Source: Syntrophobacterales bacterium Delta_02
GTDB lineage: Bacteria > Desulfobacterota > Syntrophorhabdia > Syntrophorhabdales > Syntrophorhabdaceae
DNA length: 64,000 nt
Direction: 5' to 3'
Assembly (NCBI GenBank): GCA_001603955.1
Contig: LVAA01000079.1
Location: 1 to 64,000 of the forward strand
Numbering within the stretch: the first letter of the stretch is position 1; each line of letters starts with the position of its first letter. Below are positions 53,884 to 62,637 of the stretch, one piece after another. The notes under the pieces are model-generated. The model was not told where the DNA came from. It searched no databases and worked only from the letters and a program-made list of their open reading frames with translations. A program made the translations under genes and the position numbers.

Positions 53884-54867
53884 ATGAAGCGGATCTTCAG
53901 CGGGATACAGCCAACGGGCGAGATACATCTCGGCAATTATGTCGGCGCCATCAGGAACTGGGCGTACCTTCAGGACGACTATGACTGCATCTTCTGTGTC
54001 GTCGATTACCACGCCATAACGATCGAGTACCCCGTGGAGGAGATGAAGAAACGCACTCTTGATACGGCCATCATTCTCCTTGCCTGCGGGCTCACGCCCG
54101 AGAGATCGAAGATCTTCGTCCAGTCCCATGTCCGGGAGCACACCGAACTGGCCTGGATATTCAATACCGTCACCCCCATAGGCGAGGTTGAACGGATGAC
54201 GCAGTTCAAGGACAAGGCCAGGCAGCACCGGGCGAACATCAACATGGGGCTCATGGACTATCCCGTGCTCCAGGCGGCCGACATCCTGCTTTACAAGGCG
54301 GGTTATGTTCCCGTGGGAGAAGACCAGGTACAGCATATAGAACTCTGCCGCGAGGTGGCGCGGAAATTCAACGCACGTTTCACACCCATATTCCCCGAAC
54401 CCGAGGAACTGCTGTCGATGGCCCCGAGAATTCTCGGCGTGGACGGCCAGTCGAAGATGTCGAAGAGCCTGGGTAATTACATCGGCATACTGGAAGAGGA
54501 CGAGGTAGTGTGGGAAAAGCTCCGCACGGCTGTGACGGACGTGAACCGCGTGCGCAGAAAGGACCCGGGCAACCCGGAGGTGTGCAACATCTACACCATC
54601 CACCGCGCCTTCTCCGATAATGCCATGCTTATCGAGATCGACAAGGGCTGTACGTCGGCGGGCATCGGGTGTATCGACTGCAAGAAGATGCTTTTCGAGA
54701 ACGTGAAGAGGGAACTGACACCCGTGCGTGAGAAGGCGCGCGAGCTCGAGAACAACATGGACTATGTCGTCGACGTCCTCGAGAAGGGAGCCGCCGCCTG
54801 CAGGGAGATCGCCGACACCACGATGGAAGAGGTCCGCGCGACCATGGGTCTGTACGCCCCCCGGTAG
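53884..54867 (+). CDS. trpS: tryptophanyl-tRNA synthetase
   Basis: TrpRS charges tRNA-Trp. The 327-residue protein has the class I HIGH-type motif (PTGEIHLGNYVGAI), GEDQVQHIELCREVARKFN, and the KMSKS loop (GQSKMSKSLGNYIGI). It also has the ACTSAGIGC-type cysteine-containing segment (CTSAGIGCIDCKKM) found in some bacterial TrpRS. GGAGG precedes the ATG by 4 nt. Confidence 0.95.
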   Translation: MKRIFSGIQPTGEIHLGNYVGAIRNWAYLQDDYDCIFCVVDYHAITIEYPVEEMKKRTLDTAIILLACGLTPERSKIFVQSHVREHTELAWIFNTVTPIGEVERMTQFKDKARQHRANINMGLMDYPVLQAADILLYKAGYVPVGEDQVQHIELCREVARKFNARFTPIFPEPEELLSMAPRILGVDGQSKMSKSLGNYIGILEEDEVVWEKLRTAVTDVNRVRRKDPGNPEVCNIYTIHRAFSDNAMLIEIDKGCTSAGIGCIDCKKMLFENVKRELTPVREKARELENNMDYVVDVLEKGAAACREIADTTMEEVRATMGLYAPR

Positions 54868-54897
54868 GGCTTTTTCCAGCCCTCCCTCCCTGACGGG

Positions 54898-54926
54898 TTG
54901 ACATTTTGCTTCCATGCCTTTAATAT
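54898..54926 (+). promoter_or_regulatory. strong sigma70 promoter abutting the divIC-like gene
   Basis: A perfect TTGACA, a 17-nt spacer and TAATAT end 9 nt before the ATG, so transcription would begin within about 3 nt of the start codon. The GAGGAAG sequence before the ATG would then lie mostly outside the mRNA. Confidence 0.6.
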
Positions 54927-54935
54927 AGAGGAAGC

Positions 54936-55214
54936 ATGGTAGAGAATCCCGTAAAGAGATACGGATTTATAGTCTTTCTCTCAACCATTTTCTTTCACCT
55001 TATTCTCATGGACGGTGGAATATACGACCTTTTGAAGGTCAAAGTGAAAACGAGGACAGCCAGACTGGCGATCATGCAGATGGAAGATGAGAACGCGGCG
55101 CTGTCAAGAGAGCTTCGCAGGATACGCGAGGACGACCGGTACCTGGAAGAGATGGTCAGAAAGAAATATGGTCTTGTTAGAGAAGGGGAAAAGGTGTACA
55201 GGATTGAACAATGA
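54936..55214 (+). CDS. FtsB/DivIC-type septum formation initiator
   Basis: This 92-residue bitopic membrane protein has a short cytoplasmic start, one membrane helix (FIVFLSTIFFHLILM) and a periplasmic coiled coil (RLAIMQMEDENAALSRELRRI). The family end EEMVRKKYGLVREGEKVYRI follows. It should act with FtsL and FtsQ in divisome assembly. The 3' end overlaps the radical SAM gene by 4 nt. Confidence 0.88.
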   Translation: MVENPVKRYGFIVFLSTIFFHLILMDGGIYDLLKVKVKTRTARLAIMQMEDENAALSRELRRIREDDRYLEEMVRKKYGLVREGEKVYRIEQ

Positions 55215-56086
55215 AATACGAAGGAACTATCTACAGGCCGCCGAGCGAGGCGGACAGTCTCATCCTCCAGGTCACCATCGGCTGCTCCCATAACAAATGC
55301 ACCTTCTGCGGCTCCTTTAAAGAAAAGAAATTCCGTGTACGCTCCTTTGAGGAGATAGCCGAGGATGTGAACGAGGCAAAGCAGTACGCGCGCTACATCA
55401 GGAAGGTCTTCCTCGCCGACGGCGACGCGCTGATCATTCCCCAGAAAAGGCTCTTGCCTATCGTGCAGCTCGTCAGGGACGCCTTTCCGAAGATGGAGCG
55501 CATAGGCATTTACGGAAACACGAAATCGATCCTGAAGAAATCCGTCGAAGACCTGAAGGCGCTGAAGGAACTCGGGGTCGGGATCATTTACCTCGGCGTG
55601 GAGTCGGGAGACCAGGTAGTCCTCGACAGGGTCTGCAAGGGAACCACCCTCGACAAAACGGCCGAGGCGGCGAAGAGGGTTAAGGATGCGGGCATCCTTC
55701 TCTCCGTGACCGTCCTGTTGGGGCTCGGCGGGGCGGAGCGAAGCAGGATACACGCGGAGGAGACAGGAAAGTTCCTGAGCAGGATCCAGCCCGACTACGC
55801 GGGGGCCCTGAGCGTCATCGTCGTGCCCGGAACGGTGCTCGCCGACCAGATAAAAAGTGGCGAGTTCGTCGTCCCCGATCCCTACATGCTTCTCGAAGAG
55901 CTCTATGTCATGATCGAGAACACGAACGTGGAACACACCTATTTCGCGTCGAACCACGCGTCGAACTATCTTCCCGTCAAGGCCTGGCTCCCCGAGGAAA
56001 AAGAAAAGACACTCAAGGCCATACGGCACGTCCTTGCCGAGCGCGACCCTTCGATGCTCAGGCCCGAGTTTATGAGGGCCCTGTGA
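55211..56086 (+). CDS. radical SAM protein
   Basis: The 291-residue radical SAM enzyme has its cluster cysteines in TIGCSHNKCTFCGSF, with CX4CX2C spacing as in COG1032-type proteins. SAM-binding features include KVFLADGDAL, GVESGDQVVLDRV and LSVTVLLGLGG. The substrate is unknown. It is coupled to divIC and to the thioesterase gene. Confidence 0.85.
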   Translation: MKYEGTIYRPPSEADSLILQVTIGCSHNKCTFCGSFKEKKFRVRSFEEIAEDVNEAKQYARYIRKVFLADGDALIIPQKRLLPIVQLVRDAFPKMERIGIYGNTKSILKKSVEDLKALKELGVGIIYLGVESGDQVVLDRVCKGTTLDKTAEAAKRVKDAGILLSVTVLLGLGGAERSRIHAEETGKFLSRIQPDYAGALSVIVVPGTVLADQIKSGEFVVPDPYMLLEELYVMIENTNVEHTYFASNHASNYLPVKAWLPEEKEKTLKAIRHVLAERDPSMLRPEFMRAL

Positions 56087-56529
56087 CCATGGCGGGGCAG
56101 GCGAAGGACCACTCAAGGGACGACGGGGGGTTCATCGATGTGCCGGTGCGCGTCCGCTACGCCGACACCGACAGGATGGGCATCGTCTACTACGGCAACT
56201 ACCCTGCCTTCTTCGAGATGGGACGAAGCGAATTCATGCGCCAGAAAGGATACCCTTACCGGGACCTGGAGACCCAGGGATATCACTTCGTCGTCGTCGG
56301 CCTCGAGGCCAAGTACTACAATTCGGCAACCTACGACGATGTCCTCATCGTGAAGACCCGTGTGACGGAACTCAAATCCCGGGGCATCACCTTCCATTAC
56401 GTGGTGACGAGGGACGGAACCCTGGTCGTCGAGGGATCGACAAGGCATATCTGTGTGAACACGGACAAAAAACCCGTCACAATACCACAGAAACTCATAG
56501 AAATCTTCCGAGATGGCACAGCCGGGTAG
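56083..56529 (+). CDS. YbgC/FadM-type acyl-CoA thioesterase
   Basis: This 148-residue hotdog-fold protein has the family motif VRYADTDRMGIVYYGNYPAFFEMGRSEFMR, with the catalytic Asp and Tyr, and TFHYVVTRDGTLVVEGSTRHICVN. It hydrolyses acyl-CoA or a related thioester. GTG 56083 overlaps the preceding stop by 4 nt (GTGA); ATG 56089 is an alternative. It overlaps the following glycosyltransferase by 17 nt. Confidence 0.88.
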   Translation: MTMAGQAKDHSRDDGGFIDVPVRVRYADTDRMGIVYYGNYPAFFEMGRSEFMRQKGYPYRDLETQGYHFVVVGLEAKYYNSATYDDVLIVKTRVTELKSRGITFHYVVTRDGTLVVEGSTRHICVNTDKKPVTIPQKLIEIFRDGTAG

Positions 56530-57574
56530 CATTCTAGTCATCCGGCTGAGCTCCCTCGGCGATGTCCTGATGAGCGTGCCGGCGGTGAGGGCCTTGAGAC
56601 AACGCTTTCCCGGGGCGCACATCTCATGGCTCGCCGAAGGTTCAGTCACGGGGATCCTCTCGCATCAGGATTTCATCGACGAGGTCATCTTCTTTCCCCG
56701 TGCAGCCCTGACAAAACACCTCAAGGTGGGACATCTCTCAACGGAGACCTATATTGTCCGTGATTTCCTGAAAAATCTCCGCAGGCGGGAATACGACTGC
56801 ATCCTGGACCTCCACGGCATCGCGAAGAGCGTCGCCCTCATGATGCTGGCCCGGGGAAAAAGACGGATAGGCTTCGGCAAAACCTTCGCCAAGGACATGA
56901 GCCATCTTTTCTACGGCGAAAAGGTGGAGGGGACGGAAAAGAGGATACACAAGGTGGAGCGTAACATGCTTGCCGCACGTTATCTCGGATGCGCCGACCC
57001 CACCGGGAATGCCCCCCTTCTCGTGGACGACAGCGCCCGTGCATATATAGACGATTTCCTGAGATCACACGATATCACTCCCCCCGTCATAGCCGTGAAC
57101 CCCTTTGCCAGCAGGGATTCCGCCTTCAAGAGATGGCCTCTCGAACGCTATGCCGACCTTATCGGGATGATACGGCGGGAACGCATGGGCAGCGTCATAA
57201 TAATCTGGGGGCCGGGTGAGCGCGAAGAGGCCCAGAGGCTCGCCGCGATGGTGGGGGACGGGGCCCGGCTTGCCTGCCAGACGGACATCGCACAGCTCTA
57301 CGCCCTTTTAGCGCAGAGCGCCGTTTACATAGGGGGCGATACGGGAACGACCCATCTCGCGTCCGCCGCGGGTGTCCCCGTCCTGTGCCTCTTCGGCCCT
57401 ACCGACTTCATCGTCAATCGCCCTTACTCGAAAAACAGCGTCATCATACGGAAGGATGTCTCCTGCAGCCCTTGCAAGAAAAAGGATTGCAGGACCCGGG
57501 AATGCCTCATGACCATATCTCCCGAGGAGGTCTTCGCGGCGCTCAGAAAGATCCCTTTCAAGGAAAGGGCCTGA
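56513..57574 (+). CDS. glycosyltransferase family 9 protein (heptosyltransferase type)
   Basis: The 353-residue GT9 enzyme starts with ILVIRLSSLGDVLMSVPAVRALRQRFP. It has the C-terminal sugar-nucleotide site YIGGDTGTTHLASAAGVPVLCLFGPTD and the Cys-rich CSPCKKKDCRTRECL motif near the end. It probably adds heptose to the LPS inner core. It begins the heptose/LPS block. Confidence 0.87.
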   Translation: MAQPGSILVIRLSSLGDVLMSVPAVRALRQRFPGAHISWLAEGSVTGILSHQDFIDEVIFFPRAALTKHLKVGHLSTETYIVRDFLKNLRRREYDCILDLHGIAKSVALMMLARGKRRIGFGKTFAKDMSHLFYGEKVEGTEKRIHKVERNMLAARYLGCADPTGNAPLLVDDSARAYIDDFLRSHDITPPVIAVNPFASRDSAFKRWPLERYADLIGMIRRERMGSVIIIWGPGEREEAQRLAAMVGDGARLACQTDIAQLYALLAQSAVYIGGDTGTTHLASAAGVPVLCLFGPTDFIVNRPYSKNSVIIRKDVSCSPCKKKDCRTRECLMTISPEEVFAALRKIPFKERA

Positions 57575-57578
57575 GGAC

Positions 57579-59081
57579 ATGCGGGCTCTCTTCATCTATC
57601 CCAACATCAACACTCAGGTCGGGTTCAATTACGGCATCTCCTATATCTCGGGTTTCCTCAGATCGAGGGGCATAGAGACAATGCTCCTCAACATCAACGA
57701 GAAACTCGGTTATCCCCTCGACCTGCAAAGGATCAGGAACGACGTCCTCGGCTTCAAGCCCGACATCATCGGCTTCTCCGTCCTCACCAACCAGTACAAG
57801 TACGCCCTCGATATAGCCCGGGATATCAAGACCTATTCCGATGTACCCGTCCTCTTCGGCGGCATCCATGTGACAATGGATCCCGTGGAAACGCTCATGC
57901 GCGACGAGGTCGATCTTATATGCGTCGGTGAAGGAGAAGAAGCCATCGCAGAACTGGTCGAGAAGGGCGACCCCCGGGGCATCGCGAACATAGGCCGAAA
58001 GGAGGGAGGGAAGCCTGTCATAGAGCCCCTGCGTCCCTACGAGGACGTAGCGAACCTTCCCTTCAAGGACTACGAGATCTTCGACTTCCAGAGGCTGATA
58101 GACGCGAAGGACGGCTGGGTGGGACTCACCGCGTCACGGGGCTGTCCGTTCCGGTGCACCTATTGTCTCAATCACAAGATCATAGAGGTCTACAAGGGAA
58201 GCGGCCACCTCCCGCGGGGCTACATCAGGAGGCACACCGTGAACCAGATGATCTCCGAGATCGAATACCTCCTCGACCGCTATTCCGGGATAAAGATGTT
58301 CATCTTCGACGATGACATATTCACCTTCGACAAGGCCTGGTTGAGGGAGTTCACCGAACGCTACAGGTCGGTCACGGACGTAAGCTTCGTCTGTAATGCC
58401 CACGCCCGTATCTTCGACGACGAAACGGCCGGGCTCTTGAAGGGTGCGGGATGCCGCATCGTCAAGTTCGGCCTTGAAAGCGGCAGCGACCGGATACGCC
58501 GGAAGGTCCTCAGCCGCTACATGACAAATAAACACATCGAGGACGCCTTCGCCGTCGCCCACAGGCACGGGCTTCACACGTCGGCCTTCGTGATGCTCGG
58601 TCTTCCCTACGAGACGATCGGGGACATCAGGCAAACCATCGATCTGATTGCCGCCATCAAGCCCGGACGTTTCCGCTGGTCCCTCTTCTTTCCCTTCGTC
58701 GGAACAAAAGCATACAACATTGCCCTTTCCTCGGGACAGGTCGACCTCAAAGAGATGGGGAGGCTCGATAACTTCACTGACGAGACCTGCATGAGGCTCG
58801 GTCCCGATGTGGACCTTTACTGCGACAAGGTCAAGACAGTCCTGTGCGCCTTTGTCAACGCGCGCTCTGGCCTCGAACACACCGAAGGCTTCCGGAGCCT
58901 CGCCGAAGAGATCGAGAACATGGACGAGAAGACGTGGCGCGAAAAGAAGGCAAGCATCCTCGACAGGGTGGAAGAGCTCAACCAGGAAATGGAAAAATCG
59001 GGCGGACTCCATTATACTGTGAGATACAATCCTTTTATGGGCGTGCGAAGTGACTGGAAAGACGATAGTATATTTGCCTAA
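57579..59081 (+). CDS. B12-binding-domain radical SAM protein
   Basis: The 500-residue protein has an N-terminal cobalamin-binding-like Rossmann domain (FKPDIIGFSVLTNQYKYALDIA, VPVLFGGIHVTMDP). The radical SAM core has CX3CX2C in SRGCPFRCTYCLNHKI, then MFIFDDDIFTFDKAW and IVKFGLESGSDRIRRKVL. Such enzymes often methylate or rearrange lipids, sugars or cell-wall precursors. Position between two heptosyltransferase-type genes suggests an LPS or lipid modification role. It overlaps the next gene by 32 nt. Confidence 0.85.
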   Translation: MRALFIYPNINTQVGFNYGISYISGFLRSRGIETMLLNINEKLGYPLDLQRIRNDVLGFKPDIIGFSVLTNQYKYALDIARDIKTYSDVPVLFGGIHVTMDPVETLMRDEVDLICVGEGEEAIAELVEKGDPRGIANIGRKEGGKPVIEPLRPYEDVANLPFKDYEIFDFQRLIDAKDGWVGLTASRGCPFRCTYCLNHKIIEVYKGSGHLPRGYIRRHTVNQMISEIEYLLDRYSGIKMFIFDDDIFTFDKAWLREFTERYRSVTDVSFVCNAHARIFDDETAGLLKGAGCRIVKFGLESGSDRIRRKVLSRYMTNKHIEDAFAVAHRHGLHTSAFVMLGLPYETIGDIRQTIDLIAAIKPGRFRWSLFFPFVGTKAYNIALSSGQVDLKEMGRLDNFTDETCMRLGPDVDLYCDKVKTVLCAFVNARSGLEHTEGFRSLAEEIENMDEKTWREKKASILDRVEELNQEMEKSGGLHYTVRYNPFMGVRSDWKDDSIFA

Positions 59082-60045
59082 CTGGCTGGGCGACATGGTG
59101 ATGGCCGTTCCCTTCCTCCATGCCCTCCGGCGGCACTCGCGGGACGAGGTATGGGCCATGGGGAAGGAAAGTGCCATCCATCTGTACAACGGGCTTGGCC
59201 TCTTCGACCGTTTCGTTCCCATCAGCGGGAAGGGGCTCGGCCTCTTCTTCGAAACGACGAACAGGCTCAACAGGGTGGGCTTCACCCGGGCCGTCGCCCT
59301 GCCCCATTCCTTCAGGTCGACCCTCTTCTTCTTCAACCTGAGGGTGCGCGACGTCATAGGATACGCAAGGAACAGGAGGGGCTTCATGCTGAACGTGAAG
59401 GTCCCCGAGGCAAAGGAGCTTCAATCCACCGTCGAGCACTACCTCAGGATCGCGGACACGCTCGGGGTGCCGCGGACCATCGACGCACCCGTCCTTGCCG
59501 TGTCGGCCGACGAGGAGAAGAAGTTCGACGAGGAGTTCTCGGACATGACGAGGCCTTACGGCGTCATGATAGTGGGCGCCCAGTACGGCCCTTCGAAATG
59601 CTGGCCTGCCGCCTATTTTTCCGAGCTTGCCGACGAGATCATCGAAAGGTACGACATGAACGTCTACATGCTTCCCGGCGTGAACGAGAATGACCTCGCC
59701 CGCAGGGTCCATGAAGGGATACGCGCCGGGGACCGCGCCGGGATCAGGTCCATGAACATACGGGACATGAAGGTGTGCCTGTCACGGGCCGCCTTCGTCG
59801 TCAGCAACGACACCGGCCCGCGTCACATCTCCGCGGCGCTGTCCGTCCCGACCGTTGTCCTTGCCGGGCCCATGGATGAACGCTATACCGCCTACCCGGG
59901 CGGACATACCCGCGTGGTCTCGAAGGACATGGCCTGCCGCCCCTGCAACAAGAAGAAATGCGACGGGAACCATGAGTGCATGACGGGAATAAAGCCGGCT
60001 GAGATCGCTGAAATAGTGGGGGATATCCTTGAAAAAAGAGTCTGA
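59050..60045 (+). CDS. waaF: ADP-heptose:LPS heptosyltransferase II-like (GT9)
   Basis: This 331-residue GT9 enzyme starts with IVYLPNWLGDMVMAVPFLHALRR, typical of WaaF. It has the donor site FVVSNDTGPRHISAALSVPTVVLAGPMD and a Cys motif (CRPCNKKKCDGNHECM) like that of the GT9 gene upstream. It should add the second heptose to the LPS core. The start is GTG 59050, inside the preceding gene. It overlaps hldA by 17 nt. Confidence 0.87.
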   Translation: MTGKTIVYLPNWLGDMVMAVPFLHALRRHSRDEVWAMGKESAIHLYNGLGLFDRFVPISGKGLGLFFETTNRLNRVGFTRAVALPHSFRSTLFFFNLRVRDVIGYARNRRGFMLNVKVPEAKELQSTVEHYLRIADTLGVPRTIDAPVLAVSADEEKKFDEEFSDMTRPYGVMIVGAQYGPSKCWPAAYFSELADEIIERYDMNVYMLPGVNENDLARRVHEGIRAGDRAGIRSMNIRDMKVCLSRAAFVVSNDTGPRHISAALSVPTVVLAGPMDERYTAYPGGHTRVVSKDMACRPCNKKKCDGNHECMTGIKPAEIAEIVGDILEKRV

Positions 60046-61075
60046 GGACAGGCTGAAGAAACCGGGGAGGAAGGCGAAGGAACGGGACGGGGCGGGACTT
60101 ATTCGCTTTCTCGACCGTTTTCGCGGCAAGAAGATATGTGTCGTGGGCGACATCATAGCGGACGTGTTCATCCTGGGGAAACCCTACCGCCTCTCGAGGG
60201 AGGCCCCCGTGGTCGTGGTCAAGTACGAGGAGTCGAAGATCTATCCCGGCAGCGCCGGCAATACCATCAACAACCTTGCCGCCCTCGGGGCGACGGTCTA
60301 TCCCGTCGGCTTCGTGGGAAGCGATTCCATGGGCGGCAAGCTGATGGATTTCTTTTCCCTGAGGAAGAACATCGACACGGCGGGCATCATCCGCGTGAGC
60401 GGCGACACGGTGACAAAGACACGGATCCTCGCCGGCGACACCCACGTCTCGAAACAGCAGGTCATCCGCATAGACAAGGATGAAGGAGGCAGGCGCACCG
60501 CGAAGGAGAAGGATATCCTCATGGAAAGGATCGCGGCGATCTGCCCCCACGTGGACGCGGTGATCGTCTCCGACTACGGGCACGGCGCCGTCAGCGGCAA
60601 GGTGATCGAATACATGAAGATCCTCGCCAACGACAAGATCGTCGTCGGCGATTCACGCTACGGCCTGAAGAAGTACTCGGGGTTCACCATGATCACCCCC
60701 AACGAGTCCGAGGCATATGCCCTCGCGGGCCTCAAGGAGAACGAACCGATAGAGGACGCGGGAGGCAAGGTCCTTTCCGGCATGCACCTCTCGGCTCTTC
60801 TTGTCACCCGCGGCAACCGGGGCATGACGCTCTTTCTCAAGGACGGAAAGGTCCATCACATCCCCATATCCGGCAAGGATGACGTAACGGACGTTACAGG
60901 GGCCGGGGACACGGTCTGTGCGGCGGTGGCGCTCTCTCTCGCGAGCGGGGCGGGCTTCCTCGATGCCTCCCGGATCGCGAACTACGCCGCGGGGATCGTC
61001 GTCATGAAACGGGGAACGGCGACGGTGACCGTGGCGGAACTAAAGAAGTCGATAGATAACGGGGGAAAGATCTAG
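60029..61075 (+). CDS. hldA: D-glycero-beta-D-manno-heptose-7-phosphate kinase (HldA/RfaE1)
   Basis: This 348-residue PfkB-family sugar kinase makes heptose 1,7-bisphosphate for ADP-heptose. It shows KKICVVGDIIADVFILG, RLSREAPVVVV, PGSAGNTINNLAALGA, MITPNESEAY and the catalytic DVTGAGDTVCAAVAL. The start codon appears to be TTG 60029 with GGGGG 7 nt upstream; no ATG lies before the conserved N-terminus. The adenylyltransferase is a separate gene here (hldC) rather than fused as in HldE. Confidence 0.9.
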   Translation: MKKESEDRLKKPGRKAKERDGAGLIRFLDRFRGKKICVVGDIIADVFILGKPYRLSREAPVVVVKYEESKIYPGSAGNTINNLAALGATVYPVGFVGSDSMGGKLMDFFSLRKNIDTAGIIRVSGDTVTKTRILAGDTHVSKQQVIRIDKDEGGRRTAKEKDILMERIAAICPHVDAVIVSDYGHGAVSGKVIEYMKILANDKIVVGDSRYGLKKYSGFTMITPNESEAYALAGLKENEPIEDAGGKVLSGMHLSALLVTRGNRGMTLFLKDGKVHHIPISGKDDVTDVTGAGDTVCAAVALSLASGAGFLDASRIANYAAGIVVMKRGTATVTVAELKKSIDNGGKI

Positions 61076-61081
61076 AGACGG

Positions 61082-61115
61082 TCTCAGGTTTCAGGTTCAA
61101 AAGTTCAATGGCTCA
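61082..61115. repeat. GGTTTCA/GTTCAAT word array upstream of hldC
   Basis: Words TCTCAGG, TTTCAGG, TTCAAAA, GTTCAAT and GGCTCAGG lead directly into the AGGAGGGG ribosome site of hldC, so the repeat words appear to extend up to the translation signal. Confidence 0.4.
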
Positions 61116-61133
61116 GGAGGGGATGGTCGTTCG

Positions 61134-61616
61134 ATGGGAAAGATAGTCAAGAGTCTGGATGATCTCAAAGGCATCGTCGAGAAGGAGAAGGCGACGGGGA
61201 AGAGGGTTGTGTTCGGGAACGGGTGCTTCGACATCGTCCATGTGGGGCATGTGCGGTATCTTCGGGGAGCGAAGGAACTGGGGGACGTTCTCGTCGTCGC
61301 CGTCAATGACGACGGCTCCGTCACCGGTCTCGGAAAGCGCAAGGAGGTCGTGACGCCGGCGGCCGAACGGGCGGAGATCATATCGGCCCTCGACTGCGTC
61401 GATTACGTCATCCTCTTCGGCGACCCCACCGTGGAGAACCTCCTCGCCACCCTCAAACCACACATACACGCCAAGGGAACGGACTACACCGAGGAGAACG
61501 TGCCCGAGCGCGATATCGTCCTCTCCTACGGAGGAAAGGTCGCCATAGTCGGCGACCCCAAGGACCATTCCACGCGGGACATCATCAAAACGATAAAGAA
61601 CCTCAAAGAAAAATAG
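61134..61616 (+). CDS. hldC: heptose-1-phosphate adenylyltransferase (HldC/RfaE2)
   Basis: This 160-residue nucleotidyltransferase has the HxGH motif (GCFDIVHVGHVRYLRGAKELGD) and the ISSRDIIK-like C-terminal STRDIIKTI. It makes ADP-heptose from heptose 1-phosphate and ATP. AGGAGGGG precedes the ATG. It partners the adjacent hldA kinase; isomerase (GmhA) and phosphatase (GmhB) genes are not in the window. Confidence 0.9.
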   Translation: MGKIVKSLDDLKGIVEKEKATGKRVVFGNGCFDIVHVGHVRYLRGAKELGDVLVVAVNDDGSVTGLGKRKEVVTPAAERAEIISALDCVDYVILFGDPTVENLLATLKPHIHAKGTDYTEENVPERDIVLSYGGKVAIVGDPKDHSTRDIIKTIKNLKEK

Positions 61617-61627
61617 GGAGAAGGGTC

Positions 61628-61776
61628 CTGATAGTACCCAATAGGACCTATAGGAAAGATAAGACCTATAGGTCCAGGACCAAATAGAACTTATAAGGCC
61701 CATAAGACCTATTGGTCCCATCTGTCCTATAAGTCCGATATGTCCTATTGGTCCTATTACTCCTATAGGTCCTATC
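61628..61776. repeat. palindromic TAGGACC element, variant copy 3
   Basis: The left arm has ATAGGACCT, ATAGGAAAG, ATAAGACCT and related words. The right arm has GTCCTATNN words (GTCCTATAA, GTCCTATTG, GTCCTATTA). It uses the same word as copies 1 and 2 but lacks their GGCAATTG core and outer G-rich arms. It fills the gap between hldC and a GT2 gene. Confidence 0.75.
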
Positions 61777-61839
61777 TCCCCCTCTTCTTCTTATTTGATT
61801 TCAAACACTTTTTAGTGTATTTTTACACCATCGGACCAC

Positions 61840-62637
61840 ATGGGAATGGAAAGAGAACGCGAGACGAGACCACCGCTGTCGGTGTACATGATCACCTTCA
61901 ACAACAGGGCCACCATCGCACGGGCGCTCGAGAGCGTCGCCGGATGGGCGGACGAGGTCATCGTCGTCGATTCCCACAGCCCCGACGGCACGGCGGACAT
62001 TGCCCTTACGTACACGCACCAGGTCTTTCACCTTGACACGACGGACCTCAGGGAGAAATACCAGCACGCCCAGGACCGGTGCAGGAACCGCTGGGTCCTC
62101 TTCATCGATGCCGATGAGTGGCTCACGGAGGGCTTCAGAAAAGAGGTGGAGGCCATACTCACCTCCAGTTCCGCAAGCGACGGGTACATCGCGGACCGGC
62201 GCAACATCTACCTGGGGCGGGAGATAAGACACGGGGGCTGGTACCCGGACCGGGAGATACGCCTCTACAGGAAAGACCGGGGCGGCTGGGAGGGCGGCAT
62301 ACACGCGAAGGTGCACGTGGAAGGAAAGGTGGAGCATATGAGGAACCATTACCTCCACACGCCCTACGCGGACTCGGCCCACCAGCTCCGGACCATCGAC
62401 CGCTATTCCGAGGCCTATGCCCGGGACCTTTTCACTGCGGGCCGCAGCTTTCACCTGGCAAACATGCTGCTCCGTCCCGTCTGGCGCTTCTTCAGGGATT
62501 ACATCTTCAAAATGGGTTTCCTCGACGGCGTGCCCGGCGTCATCATCATGGCATCGACCATGTACTACGTCTTCATGAAGCACGCGAGATTGTGGGAGAT
62601 GGAGAGAAACGAGGGAGGGAAGAAAGGTGTTCGATAA
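61840..62637 (+). CDS. GT2 glycosyltransferase (LPS core glucosyltransferase WaaE/KdtX type)
   Basis: The 265-residue GT-A enzyme has PPLSVYMITFNNRATIARALESVAGWADEVIVVDSHSPDG, the DxD-type FIDADEWL and the WaaE-like IRHGGWYPDREIRLYRK and IHAKVHVEGKVEHM. Relatives add beta-1,4-glucose to heptose I of the LPS core. Alternative start ATG 61846. It overlaps the epimerase gene by 11 nt. Confidence 0.85.
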   Translation: MGMERERETRPPLSVYMITFNNRATIARALESVAGWADEVIVVDSHSPDGTADIALTYTHQVFHLDTTDLREKYQHAQDRCRNRWVLFIDADEWLTEGFRKEVEAILTSSSASDGYIADRRNIYLGREIRHGGWYPDREIRLYRKDRGGWEGGIHAKVHVEGKVEHMRNHYLHTPYADSAHQLRTIDRYSEAYARDLFTAGRSFHLANMLLRPVWRFFRDYIFKMGFLDGVPGVIIMASTMYYVFMKHARLWEMERNEGGKKGVR

